A stretch of DNA of 64,000 nt from Endocalyx cinctus. Taxonomy: Eukaryota; Ascomycota; Sordariomycetes; Amphisphaeriales; Apiosporaceae. Positions 20,501 through 30,167 of this stretch are shown piece by piece; position 1 is the first letter of the stretch; each line of letters begins with the position of its first letter. The stretch covers positions 1,054,001-1,118,000 of the forward strand of contig BCKC01000009.1 of the NCBI GenBank assembly GCA_001600455.1, written 5' to 3'. Below the pieces are notes generated by a model. The model was not told the DNA's origin. It saw only the letters and a list, made by a program, of their open reading frames with translations, and did not search any database. The position numbers were made by a program, and so were the translations under genes.

Positions 20501-22848
20501 TTATCTTTCACGACCACTTGCACCAAGCCGCAACTCGGAATCTGGACGATTCTCGTGCGAAGAATCGCGCAATCGGTAGAGGCTTTCTCAAAGGCATTGA
20601 GCAGGTTACGCGCCGCGGTCTCGTCGTGCAATTCTATCACGCGCTGCGCCACGTAGGCCTCGCTGACCTTAGCGGATAGGGCCATAAGACCTTCCTGCAG
20701 CGGCGTGCACGGGTAAATATCCTCGATCTCTTCCTCTCCAACGTCGCAGAGGATCGCGCACTCCGACTTGATTTCTTCCGTGGACACACTACCAGGTAGC
20801 AGCGAAAATGGCAGGATGTCGGGGTTGACGTCGCCGGCGCAAGGCGTCGCGACGGCGGCCATATCCGACAGGACGGGGTTCCCGAAAATCGTCGCCACGG
20901 ACAACGCGACGTTCTCCTTGCGCGCCAGGGCGACGAGGCGCATAGCGCGGAGGGAGTCGCCGCCGAGGTTGAAGAAGTTATCGCCGGCGCCGACGTCGGA
21001 ATCGGCACCTAGAATCCGGCCCCAAAGCTCCGCGAGCTTCTTCTCCATCTCCGTCGACGGCTCCCTCCGGGGTACGGTCATGGCCGCGAACCCGGCGAGG
21101 TCCTTCCTCGTCAGCGAAAAACCCGTCTCCCTCAGCCGCTTTCGGTCCATTTTCGCCGAGACGAGGAGCGGCATGATGCGCAGCGGGACGTACGCCGCCG
21201 GGACCATGTAGATCGGGAGGTGGTCCGAGAGCAGGGCGTTCATCTCCGCCAGGGAGGCTTTCACTTGCGGAGATAGCGTCCCAAATAGGTCGTCCGATTC
21301 TGATACCAGGCCCGCGTGCTCCGCCACGAAGGCGACTAGCATGGGCTCCGCGGAGGGACCGCCGGGTTTGATGACCTCGGCCGCGACTCGAGTTCCCGGA
21401 GGCAGCCTTTCCAGCATGTTATATTCGATCTCGGCGAGCTCGATGCGCTGTCCGCGAAGCTTCACCTGCTGATCTCCTCGACCCACGAAGACAATGGTCC
21501 CGTCCGAGTCGTATCTTACGAGGTCACCCGTCTTATACAATCGCCCGTGGCGTCCCGCGTGGCTCGGCGTACCCGCGAGCAGCCATTTCGGATCGCTGAT
21601 GAAAACCTCGGCCGTCTTCTCCGGGTCGTTCAGGTATCCGGGGCCGACGATGGCGCCTTCGACCCAGAGCTCGCCTATCTCGCCGATGGCGACGAGCCGG
21701 TTATGGTTGGACGGGTCCACGATCCAGAGAGCCGCGCCGGTACCTCTGCCGATGCTGATCTGGGGCTTTTCCCTCTCGGCGCCTACGTCGTCGTTGACGG
21801 AACAGCCGACGGTGCACTCGGAAGGGCCGTACGCGTTGATGACCTTGGTGGTCCGGCTCCACGCGGCGGCGTCGCCGGCCGATATAGCCTCGCCCCCCAA
21901 GCCGAGGACTTCGAGAGAGGGGATGACGTCGGGGTCGAGCACGCGGGCGACCGAGGGCGTCATGTGGGCCATGTTGACGCTCATCTGGCGGATCGCGCCG
22001 CTCAGGTCGTTGACCCGGTCCGCGTCCGAGGGGATGCAGAGGCAGCCGCCGACGGAGAGCGTGCACAGCATGCAGTCGATGCAGACGTCGAACGCGTACG
22101 AGGCGAAGTCGAGGACGCGGGAGTGCGCGCGGTAGCCGACGGCCTCGGCGCGCGGGACGGCGCCGCTGGTGTAGTTCTGGTGGGTGATGATGACGCCCTT
22201 GGGCTTACCCGTGCTGCCGGACGTGAACTGGATGTATAGGTTCGCCTCCGGGGGTACGGGTTCTAGGTCTCGGGGAGCGGGAAAGTTGACCAGTTGATCG
22301 GCGGATAGGGTGATACGGGTGGCGTCCGGCGCAATGCGGCTACCGAGGCTTTCTTGGAGTTGGGAGGTGATGAGGAAGGAAGCACCGGTCTGCTGGACAA
22401 TAGTCCGCAATCGACCTTCGGGCTGGCTCGGGTCTGTAAGGGCGAATGTGGCGCCGGCTTTCATAACGGCCAAAACGGCAACGATGGTCCATCGTGATTT
22501 TTCGAAACACAAAGGAACAACGGTGTTTACGGCAACCCCTATAGATACTAGGTGCGCAGCAAGAGAATCGGAAATCGAATCGACATCGTGATACGTAAAA
22601 TCTCCATCCCATGAGTTGATAGCTGGTCGTGAAGGTTCTTTCTGGGCTTTGTCCTTGATCACATCGTGCATGCACGTCTTTATGTTAGGGGGCAATGGCG
22701 AATTCCAAGTCCATATTTGCTCTAATTGATCTGTGGGAATGTTTTCTTCCTCAAAATCAGTTGGCGGCGTAGATAAATGGGTAGAAGAGGCAGCGTCGTC
22801 GACGTGCGGGATTTCAGAATACCCGTCAGGAATATGATTGAGTTCCAT
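17527..22848 (-). CDS. Nonribosomal peptide synthetase, A-T-C-(stub A)-T-C
   Basis: Intronless, 1773 residues. Module 1 has a complete adenylation domain (about 60-590: FTSGSTGKPKG at 208-218, NAYGPSE, YKTGDLVRY, RGQRIE, catalytic Lys in SAKMDRKRL), a carrier domain (GGDSLRAM, Ser632) and a condensation domain (about 700-1110) with intact HHALYDG (834-840). Then, where a second A domain should stand, only about 75 residues remain (about 1160-1236): SGAVGQLLI and KLYKTDKLAKYKEDGSI still align to the A domain's C-terminal part, but the ATP-binding core is gone and the YKTGD aspartate is replaced. A second carrier (GGDSIGAM, Ser1284) and a terminal C domain (about 1350-1773) with SHAQYDE (1496-1502) follow. 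This probably makes a small peptide from one activated amino acid; product unknown. No pathway partners flank it. Confidence 0.9.
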   Translation of the reverse strand: MELNHIPDGYSEIPHVDDAASSTHLSTPPTDFEEENIPTDQLEQIWTWNSPLPPNIKTCMHDVIKDKAQKEPSRPAINSWDGDFTYHDVDSISDSLAAHLVSIGVAVNTVVPLCFEKSRWTIVAVLAVMKAGATFALTDPSQPEGRLRTIVQQTGASFLITSQLQESLGSRIAPDATRITLSADQLVNFPAPRDLEPVPPEANLYIQFTSGSTGKPKGVIITHQNYTSGAVPRAEAVGYRAHSRVLDFASYAFDVCIDCMLCTLSVGGCLCIPSDADRVNDLSGAIRQMSVNMAHMTPSVARVLDPDVIPSLEVLGLGGEAISAGDAAAWSRTTKVINAYGPSECTVGCSVNDDVGAEREKPQISIGRGTGAALWIVDPSNHNRLVAIGEIGELWVEGAIVGPGYLNDPEKTAEVFISDPKWLLAGTPSHAGRHGRLYKTGDLVRYDSDGTIVFVGRGDQQVKLRGQRIELAEIEYNMLERLPPGTRVAAEVIKPGGPSAEPMLVAFVAEHAGLVSESDDLFGTLSPQVKASLAEMNALLSDHLPIYMVPAAYVPLRIMPLLVSAKMDRKRLRETGFSLTRKDLAGFAAMTVPRREPSTEMEKKLAELWGRILGADSDVGAGDNFFNLGGDSLRAMRLVALARKENVALSVATIFGNPVLSDMAAVATPCAGDVNPDILPFSLLPGSVSTEEIKSECAILCDVGEEEIEDIYPCTPLQEGLMALSAKVSEAYVAQRVIELHDETAARNLLNAFEKASTDCAILRTRIVQIPSCGLVQVVVKDKSESTWLSGSSLNEYLAQDRNNPVTLGKALVRYSVLCNEANTNKNYFILTIHHALYDGWSMPLVVERVNNAFNGLDTKRPAEFKHFINYLNNMNLKESEDFWRERLDGANPDQFPALPWPGYQPQADSLLEHYVETPKPSAGMTMATIIRGAWAYLVSVYLSSNDVVFGETLTGRNAPVPGVEQIEGPMIATIPIRVAVDPSYTVAEYLREIHDQSVSGIPHEHFGLQHIRRLSPDAREACELRTGLVLHPSAETADDDVTESEKQPADGFVPAGDAEAAQEALKFNTYPLMLVCSLDPKGFLIMASFDSKTVSSPQMETMLSRLGRVVQRFIEKPDAACGDLDLLVEEDVSELERLARLGAESLRGSAELPAAEGIEETWIVDAGNTEQLLPSGAVGQLLIRSSSELQMEAVKGPARTEENKVGKLYKTDKLAKYKEDGSIIFVEKSSHTTITKPSDRQKSRVSATSEKQKRLRNIWSRILSIEEDDISLNDSFFQLGGDSIGAMKLVSELRAAGYELSVPEIFKHRTLYEMASVTQERNVSAPENSTAVVTTPFSLLDVENADEFVANTIRPMLSKQLKESVIQDVLPVRPMQDVAVKGTTQLPRFSARYELFHLNGEIDKTKLFECCQELIARNEILRTVFVEAAGTCLAVVLESLVAAIDEYEIEEDLPSFAHKLCDVDIQTKMSPGSSFVKFLYVEGENNQKCLLLRISHAQYDEICLVGLLRQLGALYNGQVSRQSLPFSSFVYHVVQKSIPQSVPYWRELLRGASMSFLRPDIPLTTKSPAAIHRTVDISARLKDVTTATLPTAAWALCLARRLGARDVVFGEVVSGRNIDMPGADAVMGPTWQYAPVRVKFEEGWTGLNLLEYVQHQHIASAQHEGVGLSEIVRECTDWDPKEVNWFDTVVHQDVYHVEEMEFAGGVDCRMETVYPHLEPLREWKVQAFAKGDELTMEIVTFEEWIDVASELLKDLEEIMIMLVKRPKDLLVL

Positions 22849-24819
22849 TGTAAAAATAAAATTAAACTAAGACTACAGATCACACTGGTGAAAGTGATAC
22901 CTCTCAGGAAATAAACGAGTGGATGAGGGAGAAAGTAATGAGACGATTCATACTATTGGATCACTATAGGCATATTTTCTCGCATACCTCGTAATTAGAA
23001 AGTCTATAATTGAAGAGAGAAGCGAAGAAGTATGTGAAGAAGAACGGAAAGAAAAATTTGATCATCGCTTGATGTACCAATTTATTAGACATAAAGACTT
23101 GACTAAATAAACCTAGCTAGAGCAGAGCTTCTAGAATAAGGAATCGGTACGTATTTGAAGCAACTTTCCTCTTACGCGCTAGATTCCCTCGATTCGATTG
23201 CATGAGAGCCAAGTAGACCGGGGGGTGAAGGGGGGCAGCTCGGTTCATGACGGATCAGATAACTTTAAACGGATCAGATAAAATACATTAGAAATGAAAA
23301 GGGTAACAGTATGCCATACAGTCCAATAAGGTTACATAAAATCGACTCATCGGTCGCATTGAATACTTAGGTAGGTAAGGCGTTGTATGTGTCATTATAA
23401 ACCCTCGTCTCTCTAGGGCCTCGGCGATCCCACCGTATCGGCCCTTAGTACTCACGAGAAAGTGGCATTGATGGGTCACTTTTGAGGTCAAATGATGCGC
23501 AACAAATTAGGGAAGCTGGCATGAGTAGACTAGGGGGATTTACTGTTGAACAAAAGATATTCAAGAAAAGTTTAACAGTCATTGCATGGGGTGTCAGTTA
23601 TACACTAGGAGAAAACCCCTCTATGGTGGAAACGCCGAGGAAAGGTATGTGACCATAGATGGTACTCTGATCAGTGATGAATGCTTCTGGAATATGCAAC
23701 GAAATCAAGAACCAGGGAGTCGGGTTAGTCCCCAGTACTTAGATACGTACATACGTATGCATACAGTATCTATTTGGTTTAGAAAAATTTTTTCCCATTT
23801 TTTTCTTCTTCCCTTTATTACATGGTCACCCACTAACCGTTCAGGAACAAGATGACGTTCGTCCGTAAATAAGTGACCGAGAATCGGGGCGGAGATTCGG
23901 ATCTGATAAGATAATTAATACCTCCTCGCTTATTTCCTAGCTCTCTCCGTTATTCTACTTAGGTAATTTTATACCCCTTTTCTTGCCCAAGACGCTCAAA
24001 ATAGGCAAGTCGAATTTTTCCGACTTCGGCTTCGAGTAAAGGGACTAGTATACATTGGGTAGTTTCAACGGTGGTGGCAGGTTAATTGTGGATTGTTTGT
24101 TGGCGTTGATGTGATACTAAATGAAAATGGGCCCATCGTCTCATCTTTGTCCCGGTTTTTCTCAATCAAAATAAATGGGGTTATTTCGCGTACCAGTTTT
24201 GATGCAGGTACTCCTTACAGGGTTTTGGAATCATCCCTCTTACGTAGTATCACCTATGGAAATGTATACTATGCATGTGTAGGTTATATATTAACCGCCC
24301 TCTCTCTTCTTTTAAATCCATTCTCTGTTTGGCTAATTAGCGAGAGAACAGCCGACACCTGACTGAGTTTCTAGGGAAGAAACTCAAATAAATACACAAT
24401 CGATGAGTGCCTCTAGTAAAACCTGAATGTGAATGCAACTTGTAGACCATATTCAGCCTATATTATGTATTTGTTGTCTGCCCAGCTTCCGTACACCGAG
24501 GAACAATATGCGGACTGACAAATCCACTTATATACTATTGATTAAGCCAACCCCTAAGAACCATATATATGTACATAATACTTAAAACCGGGAGTTGAGG
24601 TTATGCGTAATTCTAATTGTCACGCAGGCAAATATTGTACGGTCGTCTCATTTTGAAGCTCCACAAAATTTGTATTTGCTATTCTAAAGTCTTCGCTCTT
24701 TTTATGAAGTATATACATACAATAAATTAACCACATAAATGTGATCGCTATCATGCGTCCCGCGTACACGAAGACGCGCCCTTCTCAATCAACCCCATCC
24801 AAAGGCACTATCACTCGAC
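22849..24819. other. Spacer between NRPS and aspartic protease
   Basis: Holds the NRPS promoter at its left end and the protease 3' region at its right end. No gene, tRNA or repeat could be supported. Short open frames here are AT-rich and featureless. A G-rich patch (GGGGGGTGAAGGGGGG-like) lies near 23220. Confidence 0.5.
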
Positions 24820-26372
24820 TTAAGCGTGGGTAGCAAATCCGAGAGTGTTGTCACCACCGTTGAAGGCGACAAAGTTGCTCTTGAAGAAGATATCACCATA
24901 GACCTGGAGGTCACCGCTCGTGGCCTGTACACCGCCGAAGCAAGCTATTTTCACGATCCACGTTAGCCAGAGAACATGAATGATTAGAATATGAGGTAAG
25001 ACTTACTGCTGTCATCCACGGCGGCAAAGTTGATATCGGATCCCTTGACGGTGGCCATCGTGCCTCCGATCGAAAGCTGGAGATCGGGGAGTTGAGAGTT
25101 ACAGGGGAACGTGATACCACCGGCTTGCTGGTCGTCAGCGGCACCGTCAACTTGGGAGTAGTAGCCCTGGACGATGAGGGGATCGGCGAGGATGAGGGTC
25201 GTGCCGGTGTCGGCAATGGCCTGGATGCCGGGGGTGGCGGCTTGAGCAGCACCTCCATCGACGGCAAAGCTGTCGCTGGTGAACTGCCAGAATCCCTGAG
25301 TAGTGTTGACCGGGATGAACGTCATATCACCGGTGAACTTGCTGCTGTCGATGTTTCCAAACTCGTAAGCACCGTTGGCTTGGGCTCGGAGATCGGCGGT
25401 GAAGACGGGTTGAGCGAGCGAAGACATAACGTTGTCGAAGAAAGTCTTCTGTTGCTGGGGCTGGACGGTGTTAAGAGTGCTGAAGGCGAGGCCGAGGAGA
25501 CCATCGTTGGCCTGGTCCTGAACAAATGACGAGGAGACAGCAGTGGCCAACTCTACAGCCTGGTTCTGAACGACGGCGCCGCCTAGGTTAACAACATCGG
25601 TACCCACAATTCCAGCAGCACCTGATCCGTCACCGTAGCTGATTTCAAACTGAGCACCGTCCATCAATTGGAAAGTACTGGACTGAGCCGGGTCGAAAAT
25701 CTGGTGTCCGTCGGTGGCTTTTGCGCTGAGCTGGGTGTTGAAAACCCAGAGGTCAGAGGAGCCTGAATCGAAATCGAGGTTCAAAGATTGTCCTCCAATG
25801 GTAACGGGGGATAGATACTCGACGTCGTTAGCTTCGGGAGTGTTGGTCACTAATCCGGTGCCGTTAGTGTTGGCGGCTACCGGAGTAGCGGCAGCGGCGG
25901 CGGCGGCGGTGCTACTAGCGGCTTGACCCTTTCCCTTCTTGTTCCTGTGCTTCCTCTTCTCGATGTGCCTCTTAGAGATCATGTCATCCTGTTGCAAAGC
26001 AGCACCTGCAAGGCCGCCAGGTATCGGCATACGGTCTAGGGCGCAAACACCTCATGTTAGCGACTGAAACCTTGAACTCTAGGTATAGTCTTACGGATTA
26101 AGAATAACACATGTTTGCGATATACGCCGTTTCAAAGCTCGAGGAAGCTTCGGGAGCTTGGTATAAAAGCAACTCAGAAACGCGAAAAGTGAGCGGTACT
26201 TACATTTGCGTAGGGCCTTAAGCAACGCACGCGGGCCGTTACGACCAGTAAAGGCAGGGTTGGCCACTCTTTCGACTTTGAAGACACCTCGCTTGTGGAG
26301 GTTGGCCGGGGAAGCGGAAGCTATAGCGACCACTAGGGCCAAAAGAAAGAGACACTTCATAAAGGACTGCAT
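24820..26372 (-). CDS. Secreted aspartic endopeptidase (pepsin family A1)
   Basis: Exons 26204-26372, 25007-26035 and 24820-24944 give 440 residues; both introns have GTAAGT donors and CTAAC branch sites. Residues 1-20 are a signal peptide. A propeptide with basic clusters (KRHIEKRKHRNKKGKG) precedes the mature enzyme. The two catalytic motifs are LDFDSGSSDLW (Asp146) and IADTGTTL (Asp332), spaced as in endothiapepsin and penicillopepsin, with the flap YGDGSGAAG between. The C-terminal exon supplies CFGGVQ and the terminal GDIFFKSNFVAFN strand. An Ala-rich linker follows the basic region, before the core. Role: acid proteolysis outside the cell, for nutrition or during host or substrate colonisation. 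Confidence 0.93.
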
Positions 26373-28723
26373 CTTGTCGACAGATAGTTACCGGAGAAGT
26401 AACCGTTCCCGAAGCTCGACACACCCGAATGTAGAGTACAAGTTACAAGATAAAAATGAATGTGAGTTAACCACCAGGGTCTGCAGAAAGGAACTTGGAT
26501 TACACCAAAAAATAATACAGCCTACAACCAAAGAAAAAAAAATATAAAGGTGGCTGAAGGAGGAAAATAAGAAAAAGAAGAGAATGTGAAGCCTGGAGAA
26601 AAACAAAATAACAAACTGCCAAGAGATATCCTCACCTTTTTAAGAAGAAAGGTGAATAGAGAGTCAGGAGAAAGATGGTCCGCACAGGCCGCAGCATAGT
26701 TTACGGTACCTGACAGACCTGGCCAAGCGCGAAACAAGATATGCCAAGGGGGGGATCCGCAGCGATCCATGATTAGATCTCGGGAAAATTCAGAAACAAG
26801 CTCATCCAAGAACTCAAAGGACGTCGTGCGTGGCCTTGTTTCGAGTACAAGCTGTATGGTTGAAGACAGTTTCTTAGTCGCCGTTGAATAGGGCTTTGGG
26901 TGACTAGGTATGTATGGGGTAAATCCTAGTTAACGACAAATCCCAAGACAATTGACGTGCCAAGTGGGTGGGGCAAATAGAGGCATTCTGCAGAAGCTCG
27001 AATGATATGGTGGTGGTAACCTGCTTAAAAAAGGCAACGCGTACAGGGGCCTGCGACAAGCCTGGGGTATCGGGAATCATGCTGATGTCAGAACACTACA
27101 ACATTACGGTATACGAGTTTAAATATGGGTGGTTTGTACTGAAAAAAAGGAGTAAACTGAATGAACTGGTACTTCATAATTTGATCGAGATTAAATCAAC
27201 TTTGTTAATGCTCGAATTCTTAAATTAGATCGAGCTCGTGAACGAGAACTTGCCCGTGGTAAAGAGGAATCATGGTACAAAAACCAACGCAGGTTCGAGG
27301 AATAATAATACAAGTAACATTAGATAGAAAATGGCCCCTAATCATCTTATGGTGGTGAACTCAAGTTTTATTTGTTAGTGTAAACTCCTCTAAGATACGC
27401 TCTGCTATGCTATGCCATACGAATACTTGTAACAAGTATGTTAGTGATGCAGTTTAGTATATGTAGTCACTGGTCAGGACAAGGGTCTCCAGAAACGCCG
27501 TCATCTATTCAATGTGATGACAGAGTGACATTGTGTTAAGATGCCTAGGGGAATTTACCAAGGGGGATATTCATTAGTGATATTTTCATCCGACTGGTGG
27601 ATTGAAAGTAGTGACTAGTGATAGCACCATATAATTACCTACTAGATTGGCAGTATATATCTATATCAGACTTGGGACGGATCCATAATTCGAATTGTTC
27701 GAAACTCAAGGGAAAACCCGAAAGAGGGAATACCTTGTTGGTTTTCATTTGGTTATTTCAGCGGATTTAGTTTACTGCGGACAGAGCTCGGAATAACGAG
27801 TTGAATGTTTCTTATGGATCGATTGGATTCGGTAGACTCTCAATTTGCCAAGATGAAACGAGCCGAAACATGAACAGCCATTCAAAATTCAAATAATTCA
27901 AATAAAGGGTTAGCGCGATATGCTCCGTATTCCAGAGTAATGAGTATAGTATTGTTTTTTCTAATCATTTATACGTAGTAAATTACACCCAAAACAAAGG
28001 AGATTTCCGAGAGAATACGAATGGTAATAACAGATTGTGTATACAATTTGATTAGATAAAAAGAGTACTTGTAGAACGGTGGTGTACTATGTAATAGTTG
28101 AAGTCTACCTTAGGTAGGTATGGGTTGATGGAAGTGAGAGATGGAAGTATCTAACTCCGTACTCTTGGATTTATTTATTTGATGACATAATATTAATACA
28201 GTGTAAATAGTTGAAAATGCGGAAACTGTAGGGAATTAAGCTTTTATGGGAAAACGGACAGATGGACATACCAGCCTTTTCAATTTTACCGTATACATAG
28301 TATGATTTTCTTTTTTCCCTTAGAGAAAAAAAATTATACCCTACAATACTTTCACCGTCATAATCTACGATACGGACATATTCCGTATACTAAACACATC
28401 AGATAGATACAACCCATTTCTATTCTCTTTTTTTTATCAATAAAATAAAAAATAACGACTTAAGAAAAAGAAAAAGAAGAAGAAAAAACTGTCTGAACGA
28501 AAATTAATAAACCTGAAGAGAGCTTCCCGATATCAGTGGTCAAGATTTGATTCAATTCCTTCATTCGGGGTCAAAATTCGAAAGTTTATTTAGTTCTGAC
28601 ATCTTCACGTTTTCTAAACCCTTGAACTAGAAAATATCAAAAACGGAAGGATCCCCGGCCGTAACCAACCAACAAATCCATATATATATATATATATATA
28701 TACTACACCCAACTAATCCCAGG
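26373..28723. other. Spacer upstream of the SANT-like gene
   Basis: 2.3 kb without a supportable gene. It contains the protease promoter on its left side. Toward 28430-28490 it becomes A-rich. A TACCTTAGGTAGGTA word of the dispersed palindrome family is at about 28109-28123. Confidence 0.5.
28680..28702. repeat. (AT)n microsatellite just upstream of the SANT-like gene
   Basis: Eleven AT units end 21 nt before the ATG at 28724, in the presumed 5' leader. Such tracts mutate fast and can alter promoter or leader behaviour. Confidence 0.85.
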
Positions 28724-30167
28724 ATGTCGGATGAAGAGATAGAAGTCGACGCTATCGCCACCCGAAGTTCGTCGCGTCGAAATGCGGATAGCCGCACTCC
28801 GAGATTCAGTTGGAATTCGGCGTACGAAGAAACCTTTTTTCGTTCCTTGTGCGAATCCATGCGACTCGGATACAAGGAAAATCATTCTTTCAAAGCAGGT
28901 GCCTGGGACAGAGCTGCCGTAGCTTTGGGCGAGAAACATGGCGCGCATCCTCAGAAGAGTCACCTCATCAACAAGGCGGACAATGCGAGGAAAAAGTTTC
29001 GCATGTGGAGGGGGTTGAGAGAAGATCCGGATTTTACTTACGACTCGTCAAGTAAAACCGTCACCGCGCCTGAGGATGTTTGGTTGCGACATTTTGAGGT
29101 ATGCTGATAATCGTCCTTTCCATTTTAACACTTTAGCGTCTTATTTTTATAATAATTATAATATTCGCTAACGTCACCTTCGCATTTAGAAAGAGCCACT
29201 CTCGAGAGCTTTAAGAGGTCGCCCTTTCGATCATGAACAATACATGGAAATTCTCTTCCCCGATGTCATCGGTTCTGGTGGCGCACCCAAGCGTATCATG
29301 AAACCACGACGCAGAAACGCAGACGGTACACTTATAAGCCGATCGAGTACTACGGACGACACGGTTATTGACCCGTCTCTCGACTCCTCCGCTATATATT
29401 CACAAACGTCGCCGCAGCAAACACAGTCGCAGCCACTTCAACAGCAATCTTCGCCTTCGAGGACGCAATCATCCCAACGCCCCTCTTCGACCTCCATCCC
29501 GGCTTCTTCTTCTTCTATAACCGCTAGCACGAGCGTCCTCACCCCACCCGACGAAGACGATCCGAGCTCATCGCCGCAAACGTCTAAGCGCCCCCATCCC
29601 GACGCAGGATCCGCAAATCATCCCGAGAAGCGTCGCGGTCGACCCGGCCGACCTTCCCGTTTCTCCACCGGCTTGTACAATCAGCAACAACAGTCTTCAT
29701 CCGCCACCCCGCCCGTTCCCGCCATGACCCCAACCACGGGTTCAGCTTCTACCGCTCCGCCGCCACCTCCCGCCTCGGGCTTGCCCGCCCAAACCTCTTT
29801 CTCCACGTCCGAGGTCGCGCACTCTTCTTCTTCCGCCAACCTCGGCGTCGCCGTCGAGCAGGGTATCCTATCTTTACTCGCCTCCTTAGGATCTCACGTT
29901 GCGGTTCCGCCGACGCGATGGCCCGAGCAGGCGCTCGATATCTTCTTCACCGAGTTCGCCGAGGAGGAGGCCGATCTGCAGCTCAAGATCGCCGAGAAGG
30001 TGCTCTGCGACGAGAACAAGGCCATGATGTTCGTCAAGATGACGCCGAGCCTGCGGCAGCACTGGGTGCGCCGCCTGCGGGATATCCACGCGCGTAACAT
30101 GAGCACCGGCGGCGGCGGTCTCAGTCTCGGAAGCTTGGGCGGACGCGTAGGCGAGGACGCTTCGTGA
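28724..30167 (+). CDS. Myb/SANT-like DNA-binding protein with AT-hook-like motif
   Basis: Exons 28724-29098 and 29190-30167 (91-nt intron, GTATGC, CTAAC branch, TAG) give 450 residues. Residues about 27-125 match the Myb/SANT-like layout (PF12776 type): FSWNSAYEETFFRSLCESMR, NHSFKAGAW, NKADNARKKFRMWRGL, PEDVWLRHFE, then PLSRALRGRPFDHEQYMEIL in exon 2. A disordered Ser/Gln/Pro region holds an AT-hook-like KRRGRPGRPSR (around 272-282). A conserved-looking helical end (about 350-430, EEEADLQLKIAEKVL and TPSLRQHWVRRLRDI) closes the protein. It is probably nuclear and DNA-binding. This domain family also occurs in Harbinger-type transposons, so a domesticated origin is possible, but no transposase remains. 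A run of 23 A residues starts at the last base of the stop codon. Confidence 0.8.

Noticed and set aside
18352..22239. Several plus-strand open frames opposite the NRPS, up to 321 codons
   Set aside because: They are antisense shadows of a GC-rich coding strand. The minus frame carries all conserved NRPS motifs.
23586..24362. Two open frames of 89 codons downstream of the NRPS start region
   Set aside because: Non-coding composition, no motifs, and no splice signals linking them into a gene.
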